From the NCBI RefSeq assembly GCF_001638985.1, contig NW_017265161.1, positions 130,576 to 194,575 on the forward strand: a stretch of DNA of 64,000 nucleotides, read 5' to 3'. The notes under the pieces were generated by a model that was not told the DNA's origin, made no database searches, and was given only the letters and a program-made list of their open reading frames with translations. This document shows, in pieces, positions 55,890 through 64,000 of the stretch; positions within the stretch are counted from its first letter, which is position 1, and each line of letters begins with the position of its first letter. The position numbers and the translations under genes were made by a program. The DNA is from Phycomyces blakesleeanus NRRL 1555(-) (lineage: Eukaryota; Mucoromycota; Mucoromycetes; Mucorales; Phycomycetaceae).

Positions 55890-57660
55890 TAATTTTTGTT
55901 TAAATCCTCCAAAAATCGGTGGTTTATGTTCAATTATAGTTCGGTATTTGTTACAAAAATTGGTTCATTTAGTTAACCAAATGATGAGATTATAGATACT
56001 AAAATCAATAGATAAATTGAGAGTTATAATTCCCCCTTTTCTTGGAATGTTATAATTGTCTGTAATTCTGGTTATATATTCACCCATAACTTCAAGCCGT
56101 ACCTAAACCCTACTTGTTATGGAATTGGCTTTGAACTCTCTACCTCTTAAAAAATTTTATTTGCTTTAATTACATGATATTATTGGATAGACCTCACTAA
56201 AATCGACCTAGAATCAGTCTGAAATCTGACAGGAACCAGCATTCAAATGAATGATTGTAAAAAAAAACTTAAATAGATCTTGTTGACATCATCAAGAGAT
56301 GACGCATTTGAAATAGAATCTCATGGAAAAAATGGTTTTTATTGATTTTTGAATGGTTGGAAAATATATTTAACTATTTAATATGGACCACTAATACTTC
56401 TTTAAAAGTGTGTATCCGAATAGTACGACTTGTATACATGTTATACTTTCATTTATTGGATGGCTTGAATACATTGGATGACCTAACTTATACTATACTT
56501 CCCTACCTTATCGGTTTCATGTATTCGGCGCGTTTTTTGGTTTTACACTTCTTTAACTGAAAATGAAATCCTTGGTATTTTCTTGGAGAATACGTTTGTT
56601 TGGAACTACATTAGCTTAGAGCAAAAAAAGATACAGAAGTATTAATATAGGTTTCTTTATGAAATAAAATGAAATAACATACTTACTAGATCATTTATGG
56701 GGGTTCATAACAAATCTCGCAATAGAATAAAAATCCGTTTGATTGATATTTTCTTTTAAATAAAAAGCAAGAAATAAAATAAACAACTTTATTAATATGT
56801 ACGCTTTGATTGTAAAGACACTTGAATTACTTACATATTATAGACACGCGTTTGCAAAAGGGGGCAAACCAGTATGACTTGAAAAAAAGGCGTGACATAT
56901 TTATCTGAGAAGAAGAATTGATAAGTTACATTATTTAAGTTGAGTTATATATATATTACCTTTTCATAGACTGAAAATACCAGAAAGTATATAGTGTCAA
57001 GAGCAAAACATCTTTTATTACAAAATGGGTAGAAGCCCTATCATTTTAAAAATAAAAGATATTTAGTCAGCAAGGTGTTTCATTTTGGTTAGGAGATTGT
57101 TTATTACCTGTACTGTTTTGAATGCTTGTTGAGTGTATTGTTTATCTAATATATATTAAGATGATTCTAAAAGCCAAAAGTATTAATAAAAGTTGAGATC
57201 TTAAGAGTAAGCTTACCAAGACATATAAAAAGAGACAAAATGAGAAGAGCAGGTTAAAGAAAGAGAAAATAAAAAAGAGGGGCGCGGTTATTCTATTAAA
57301 TACGAATTCGGGGGTTTTTTTTTAAAAATAAATAAATCAAAAAATAATTTTTGTCTGTAACTTAGAATTGAAAGAAAACGCAGTTGCACTATGCCAGCAG
57401 CTAATATATATGAAAAACAGAGTATAGTATAAAATCATATTATTCAAATACTAATACATAATATAAGAATAAAACATGGATTGAAAATTAAATTAAAGAA
57501 ACACATAAAATACTCACAACAAGAGTGGAAACATTCAAAGCTGTTCTTGTTACGTAATAGATCATGGTGTTCTCTGAGAAAGAATAAAACTTAAAGCCCA
57601 AATTAAACATAATATAAATAGACCCTTTGGATTTAAAAAAAAACAAGCTATTCTTATTAT
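55890..57660. other. AT-rich left arm of CACTG-5, place of a possible gene U
   Basis: No long ORF. On the minus strand there are short splice-flanked stretches: AG|AGAACACCATG...CTCTTGTT|GTGAGT near 57585-57525, and TTAG|ATAAACAATACAC...ACAG|GTAATA near 57148-57105. Position and style match gene U of CACTG-3, but I could not align a protein. Confidence 0.3.
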
Positions 57661-57665
57661 TCACA

Positions 57666-58899
57666 ATGTCAAGAAATCTCAATAACAATTCAGTTAACAA
57701 TGCTTTTGGTGAAGAACCTTCTGTGGGAAGGTAGATTAAAACCAGGCAGTCTTCAATTTTCTTATATTAATTTTATTTTCGTTTTTTATAAAAATAAAAA
57801 AAAAGCCCACCAAGAAATACCAATGATATAAGAACGATAATGTTGCAACACTCACAGGGAACAGTGAGCAATCAAAGACCACTAGCACCAAAGAGAGCTC
57901 GGTTGAATCTTGAAGGTGATTCGTCGGGTAGAACTCGTAACATCCATGATGTGTACGAGAAACTTGATACCATGAATGTTGTCTTAAACACTGTTTTGAA
58001 GAACACATCTTCTGAGAAAGCCGAAGCCACTGCTAGTAATGCAGTTGAGCAAGACATGTCGCCTGGACGTCAACCAACATTGGATGTAAGTAATCATAAT
58101 ATGTTTTTATGTAGATAGAATTTAATATACATTTATATTATAGCAATTGTTGCGCGATTATTTGAGTGAAGAGAAATTGTATGACCAATACAATACTAAT
58201 GAAAATAAAAACAGTGAGGGAAACAGACTCGTTCTGAAGTCTGTTACCAATTACCTTCGTCGTCAAAAAGAGGGAAAAAAGGTGGACTTGCCAACTCTTC
58301 GAACTAGGATTGTGCGGCACATTGGCAACAGAAAGTTGCAAGAAAAAAAAACAGGAGAAAAGAAGCAGGAAGAGAATCGACGGGCCTGTCTTCGTCAGCG
58401 ACGTGTAAAGGTAAAAAACACATGCACACAATATACTAGATGTGATATTAAATTAGAAATATTATATATTTATATATAGTCGTGTGAAAGAAGACAATCT
58501 GCCTTGAAAGCCAATCGGACACACTTTGTGAACAGCTTTGGAGAGAATGTTGACAGTATTCTCCATGCTGATTACATGTCAGACCTTGAGAGTGATGACG
58601 AAAGAGAAGAAGAGGAACAGGATTCGTCCTCAGAAAAGAGTTTTTTTTGGAGATTCCGCCCAAGCTGGAGAAGCGAAGAGGTATAGTACAAAAAACTATT
58701 TTTTTGGATGGTGTGTAATAATACTTACATTGACATATAGGGAGATAGGTTCGTTGATGAACTTGATGCGGATTATGAGGCAGCTCATGATAAGAAAAAT
58801 AATACCTGTCCATTCGAGCATAAATTTAAAGGAATAAGAGATAAGCAGCTTAGTAAGACCAAGGCAAACAAGCTGCCATCATGGTCAAAGAAACAATAA
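57666..58899 (+). CDS. Conserved accessory protein of CACTG-5, apparently intact
   Basis: Likely exons 57666-57722, 57858-58085, 58144-58410, 58480-58680 and 58741-58899, about 303 residues. The first exon and its GTGGGA donor are uncertain; an alternative start is ATG 57840. Features: RPLAPKRARLNLEG basic stretch, heptad segment YEKLDTMNVVLNTVLKN, a basic exon 3 (89 codons, the same length as exon 2 of the CACTG-1 copy), acidic MSDLESDDEREEEEQDSS, then RPSWRSEE. The last motif is shared with CACTG-3 (RPSWRSDE). Convergent with the transposase. Function unknown. Confidence 0.72.
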
Positions 58900-58966
58900 G
58901 ACAATAAATCAAACATTTTCTAATAAATTGATAAAAGAGTGCAAAGTGGTATTTTATTAATATTAT

Positions 58967-61900
58967 TTAAGCTTCTATTTTTTGGGGTAAAGGGATTGCT
59001 AAACGTTTAAATTCACTAGTTATAGTAAACTTATATTTAGCAATTGCGATTGGTGAATATAAACGATGTACTGGAATAATACATTCATAATTAAGTACAG
59101 AAGAAGGTTCATTCCAGAGCTCAATGCCTTCATTTAACATTGGCTGGTAACTCCCCGAAGAATAACTAGAGTACCACTCAACAAACGCAAAAGTATGGGT
59201 GATGACAGTTTCGTTGATGGTTATCAAATGTTGAAATAAATACAGTATACGGCCAGGAAACGCTGCTTTATCTTCACTGTTATTCTCAAGATAATAGGCG
59301 CGGAAATAAGATCCAGAAGAGTATTCCTGTCCAAGAAGAGATATCCGTTTCATTTTCTCAATTCGGTTATTGACAAAAATCTGGTTAGACTCGCAGTTTG
59401 AATAATGGCCAAAAAGATCGTGACTGCCATACGCGTGTCTGTAAAACTCCAGTAAACATTCATAATGTCCCTTGCACATTGTAATCCTTTGGTTGAGTTT
59501 AATCGGAAACACTGAAGGGGGCAACGGCTCACAACCCAAAGCAGAATGACGAGGGTTTAACGAATATTCAACAAAGTCAGACAGAGAAAAGGTACTGGCA
59601 GTAGAAGATGGATGCAATGCTGCTAATTGATCTTAACTATTTGAAATGCGATGCAGAAAGTCAATTGCGAACTGGGGAAGATGGTTGACGAAAGATTGTA
59701 TGAAGCTGCCAATGTATGTTCTCTCCAAAAATCTCTTCATCATTGTTGATTCGAAGCCGCCTTTTTGATTTGTTTCGATATTCTTCAACAAACCATTGTA
59801 TCTCTCGAAATTGAATAACCAGAAAGCATAAATTGGCCCAAAGTCATGAACACACTCGCCAAGATGAAGATGTAGATGCATATTCGGTGTCACGGCCGAT
59901 TTTCCATACAGTGTCTGAAATCTTGTACAAAACAATTGGAGTTTACTGTGGGCTTCGTCTATTTCTTTGTCATTGATCGAAGGTTTTGTGAGTAAGCGGC
60001 ATGCGTCAACAAACAAAATCCAGTTTTCGAGATTCTTGGCTGGGAGCACATGCTTCAGAACAAATGGAGAGTATATGACGCACCACGACTTCCACTTGTC
60101 AGCTTTCATGAACGAAAACCCATCAGCAATCTTCTTTGTTATACGCGCATATCCACAAGGTACAACAATACCATTGGCAAGCTCTTGCATAGTTAACTGA
60201 TTCTTTTCATTGATGTAATTACACTCGCGCCATATCTGAATCATTCGCTTTGCAGTTCCAAGATAGAGGTTATGCATCGGGTCTATAACTGTAAAGCGGA
60301 CTGGGTCAAAGTAAGATAACCGATGAAGCTCTGACCACCGAGTGCTGTTTTCTTTTTCTAGGCGTGTTCGCTCAGTATTGTTCAATGCATTTGCCCAGCT
60401 GACAGCGTGTTCCAGATTCATTGTCTTCGTGCATCTCACCCAATTGCTATACTTGAATCCAGAGTAGTCAAGCTTGCTGGTCTTCTTTATAGTCGTGAAT
60501 TGTCGTTGACATTTGTGACAGGCGCATGTGCTCATGTGGCCAGTAAATCCAGAGGTTTTGCGAGCGGCAGGGATATCACAGGCAACACACATCAATGCAG
60601 CACGAACAACAATCTTTCTATTTTGTGAGTCTGTCATTTCTACACCAATGTACATCTCCAACAATTCGTCAACGAGTGGCTTCAAGTAATGATTCATGCT
60701 GTCAGTGCTTGCTTCCTTCGGCCCAGGCATCATACCAACAAGAATGACATTTTCAGACTTAAGGCGTTCACTCCGTGGGAGATTGTTGATAGAGAGATAT
60801 ATCGCACCACTGGAATGTGTTCGTCCATCAAATGGCTGAAACCAATCGATATTCAGAGTCAACATTAAAGATCGGCTATCATCAACAAACCGTCTGCCAT
60901 TGATGTCTTTAATATCACTCCAAACTGCACCATCGAAAATGTCAAGTTTGGTGTTTTCAATTATTTGACGACTTCTCCACAAATTGATCTTGGACACGAA
61001 ATCTGGCTTGGAGAATTTTTGTTGCAAGGCGTACTTCAGAGAGTTGAATGGATATGCCATTGCTGGAAGAGAACGATTTCCGGTTGACACTTTAAAGAGA
61101 TTGTTGTTGCAAATGGCGGATTGAGAGAATTTCTTAAATGTACAGACTCTTTGACTTGTTTCCGGAGGATAAATCGAATGACATTGTGAGCATGCAATGT
61201 ATACTGTCATTCCGTCTGTTGCCATGTTAAATCCTGTCTTATGCTTCAAGCTATTGATCGTCAGTGGAAGGGCGCCAGACATATCACAGAGAGACAGTAG
61301 AGTATTACAAAATTCAATGAGAATCGATTCACCGCTTTCCACCAAAAAGATCAAGTGAAATATGACAATGAATACTGCAACAAAGCGGATATACAAGGGC
61401 ATGTTATCAAAAGACGAAGGACGAACTATGAAGACAAAGGTTAAGTTAGTTTAAATTAATATATTGATTAATTGTCTATACCGTATTAATTCATACCTGA
61501 TTCTACTATCGAGGTCCCACTGGTCTCATCAAAGTTTTCTTCTTGTTCAAAATCAAAACCGGTATTGCCTTCTTCAATCTCATCGCCATCAACCACAAAT
61601 GCTCCTGTAATTGTATCTTCGGCAGTAAAGATGGACTCTTCTTGGGACAAAGGTAAGTCAACTGGAAAGGAATAATTGTTGTAAAGATGTAGAAATAAAA
61701 ATATAATTACAATTATAATCATATAAAAAATAAAAAATAAAAAAAATATATATCAGTTTCAATTATTATTTTGTTCATTTATTTTATTTTATTTTCTTAC
61801 CTTCTTGATCAAATTCAATGTTTTGTTCTTCATTTTCGTCTTCATATTCGCCTTCGCCTTCGTTCTCGTAATCATAATCATTGTCATTGTCACTGTCAAT

Positions 61901-62155
61901 ACTATCTACTTCCATGTCGTCAAAATGTTCTTCAGAAACATCTATTTTATGAATTAATTTATATTAATTTTGCATGTACAGCTCGAGTTATTCTTGTTAT
62001 TTACCCATTGCATCGTATTTGGCAACAGGCACTATATGTTTCTCATAGTGTCGTTGTGCATTTTGTCTTTTCTGTTTCTTTCCACAGCTATCCAACTTTG
62101 TACAGTCTGGACATTTGCAGATAACATAACTGTCTTTCTTTTGATTATTGGACAT
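58967..62155 (-). pseudogene. Tnp2/Plavaka-type transposase of CACTG-5, single stop
   Basis: Minus strand. Exon 1 is 62155-62005 (knuckle ICKCPDCTK then RHYEKH), followed by two acidic exons (about 61942-61803 and 61662-61499) and the main exon from about 61430. The core is intact: LNIDWFQPF, GMMPGPKEAS, ACDIPAARKTSGFTGH, CHKCQRQF, IDPMHNLYLG. TAA at 59633-59635 (RISNS*DQL) is the only stop; the frame then continues to 58967 through QEYSSGSYF and PVHRLYSP. CAA to TAA would explain it. Confidence 0.82.
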
Positions 62156-62974
62156 GTCGATTGTTTTAAATTATAAAAAAAATTATATAGATTTTAAGAG
62201 ATCTTGATCAAGGTCTTTATATACCAAAAAAAAATTATAAATAGATAAAATACTGCTCCATGCCATGACTATAGTATGCCAAGTAATTCCTTGATACATC
62301 TACCGCACATATCATCATAATTATACTCATATATCGTTAAGTCATTAACCAAGTCAAATACTGCGTATATTACTAAAAGTGTACGCAATTTTTTTTAAAA
62401 GTCTTTTTTTAGAATTATAATATTTGATATGACGATGATTCGATCATGACAAAAAATAATCCAAAAATGGAACATTCGCCTCTCACAACATGTGAAATAA
62501 AAAAATCTGATATTTTAGTTCCATATATCAAAGGGAAAAATCACGCAAAAATATTGCCACAGTAAAAATGAAATCACAACCTTTTGTCTCATTCCCTTGA
62601 AATATATGGATTAAATATTTGTTTTTATATTCACATTTATAATACATAAAAAATATTTAAATGATTTATTTTGAAATAGAAAAAGTGAAACCTTAAGAAT
62701 ATATATAATTTTTATTAAATTTTATATTAACTTTTGTATAAGTGTTTTTTCAATGTAATTTAGAATTATATCAAAGAAGTGTATAATATAAAAAAACCCA
62801 ATTTTGTAATTTTATGGCCAAAAAAATGATGGTAGTGTGACTTTACAGCTAAAAAAGAGCGATCTGAAATCACAACAGAAAAAAATAGAAATTATTTAAA
62901 AAAATTAAAAATCGAAAATTGTAGTAAAATTTTTGCAGGTTTTCAGGAACTAAAATCAGCGGTCTTTTGCAGTA
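62156..62974. other. Right non-coding arm of CACTG-5
   Basis: About 0.8 kb of AT-rich sequence between the transposase start and the element end, holding its promoter and presumed end-binding sites. No ORF. Confidence 0.5.
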
Positions 62975-62977
62975 TAC

Positions 62978-64000
62978 TGACTTGTCCCTTGGATCAGATC
63001 ATCGCCTTTTATCACTTTCCTTTACCTATGATCTACAGCACTCTACTAATATGCCACCACCATTACACAAGACATGGAACCTCTCACGCCTCAATGAACC
63101 TGATGTCCATGCTCTTTATGCTCATACCTTCAATCAAAACTCGACCTCCCTACTTTCCACCTTGCAAGTCATTGTACAGAATCCGCCACTCACTAGACCC
63201 AACATTGATGCTATCACTGATGAGTTCAATTCACTCATTTATGACTCATTAAATAGCTCAATTGGACATCGACCCTCTCGCCCAAATCATTGGAAATTCT
63301 TCTGGAATGTAGCTTTGCAAACAGCAGCAGATCGTCATAACCAATGTTACAAAAAATGGCGTCTAGCAATAGGTATTGACAAAGTTGTTTGGTGGACTAA
63401 ACACAAGCATGCACAGGCCGAATTCCGATCTCAGGTTCAGCAAGCAAAACATCAGTCTTGGCATGTCTTTTGTCAGTCTATGGAACGTGACTTCAGCAAA
63501 GCAACATCAAAGATAAAGCAGTTAAAACGCCGTAGACAGCCACAACATACTTTCCAGCATGATGATAGACCAGCAGTAGCAGCAGCAACAACGTGTGACT
63601 ATTTGGCAACAGTATATAGTGGACATATACTTCCAGCAACCCGACCACCTGCACCAATGACCACTTGTAACAGTGTGCCTTTTGCCTCTGATGACTCTCC
63701 CTTTACCTCACCAATTGTAGAGGAATTCATGCAATTTATGCCTAACCACAAGGCACCAGGACCAGACCATATCAGAGCTGAAATGCTAAAACCTGTAAAA
63801 ACACATGTCTCACCCATTCTTACTTTATTATTTACAGTTTGCTGGCAATGGTCATATGTTCCAAGTTTGTGGCACCAAGCCCAGGTCTTCCCAATCTTCA
63901 AGAAGGGTAGTCCAACTGACCCGGCAAACTACCGACCAATCTCCTTGACCTCTGTACTGCATAAGCTTTTTGAGATGTGTATAGCCCCTCAGTTGCACAA
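62978..64000 (+). pseudogene. LINE ORF2, end of endonuclease and start of reverse transcriptase
   Basis: Open frame from the CACTG-5 joint to the window edge with no stop. SLGSDHRLLSLSF closes the endonuclease. A basic linker (KQLKRRRQPQH) follows. Reverse-transcriptase motifs then begin: PNHKAPGPDHIRAEML, then FPIFKKGSPTDPANYRPISL. The catalytic FADD box lies outside the window. The host ORF is broken by CACTG-5, so it is labelled a pseudogene. Confidence 0.88.

Larger units (their letters stand above)
55860..62974 (-). mobile_element. CACTG-5, Tnp2-type transposon inside the LINE
   Basis: Left end CACTGCAAAAGACAACCGAT; right end reversed TACTGCAAAAGACCGCTGAT (first base C to T). Perfect 3-bp duplication TAC (55857-55859 and 62975-62977). 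7,115 bp. Ignoring the element and one TAC rejoins the LINE frame (HIA-T-DLSLGSDHR). It holds an accessory gene (+) convergent with the transposase (-). Confidence 0.92.
54169..64000 (+). mobile_element. LINE (non-LTR retrotransposon) split by CACTG-5
   Basis: ORF1 (54335-55240), then ORF2 with an AP-type endonuclease (55237-55859). It continues in frame after CACTG-5 from 62978 into reverse transcriptase and runs off the window. The 5' end is not defined exactly. Confidence 0.85.

Noticed and set aside
56342..56560. 72-residue ORF on the plus strand
   Set aside because: No motif, AT-rich hydrophobic composition, inside the non-coding arm of CACTG-5.
1..64000. CRISPR arrays, operons, ribosome-binding sites
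   Set aside because: The sequence is eukaryotic: spliced genes and polymerase III tRNA genes. No spaced direct-repeat array is present.

Overview
The window looks like a transposon-packed, AT-rich stretch of an early-diverging fungal genome. Mucoromycota, probably a Mucorales-like lineage, fits best. The reasons are short GT-AG introns, Tnp2/Plavaka-type transposases beside fungal Cryptons that carry a GCR1_C domain, a chromodomain Ty3/gypsy element, and eukaryotic tRNA genes. This is an inference, since no species marker is present. I see no ordinary host protein gene. The only clear host genes are three tRNAs: Lys-CTT at 16307, Glu-CTC at 17178 and Phe-GAA at 48146.

Layout from left to right. 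1-7267 is the right-hand part of a Tnp2-type element (CACTG-1). 7420-7951 is a solo LTR cutting into a decayed Tc1/mariner-type element (7952 to about 12440). 12.5-14 kb holds a G-rich MITE candidate and a ruined Crypton. 15091-15622 is a second solo LTR. 16.3-18.3 kb has two tRNA genes embedded in small solo LTRs. 18045-40625 is one nested structure. A 311-bp LTR was split by Crypton A (18307-40576). Crypton A was split by CACTG-4 (19739-38527, TSD ATC). CACTG-4 in turn holds a classical CACTA element (21251-26130, TSD TAA), CACTG-3 (26844-33488, TSD TCT) and a solo LTR (33615-34157, TSD TAGTC). At three of the nested joints, deleting the insert and one target duplication rejoins coding sequence in frame or a short intron; at the Crypton A joint it restores the length of the interrupted LTR.

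40804-47133 is a nearly intact Ty3/gypsy chromovirus (LTRs of 631 bp, TSD CCATG). 47684-48218 is another tRNA-side LTR plus tRNA-Phe. 48489-53767 is a DDE transposase gene split by Crypton B (49148-52481). From about 54.2 kb to the end is a LINE split by CACTG-5 (55860-62974, TSD TAC).

The CACTG elements share one plan: a Tnp2-type transposase with an N-terminal Cys-rich knuckle, and a convergent four- or five-exon accessory protein. At least two of them also carry a third, micro-exon gene (called U here) that I do not recognise. Most transposase genes carry one or a few disabling changes. Where paralogues allow a direct comparison, most of these are C:G to T:A transitions.
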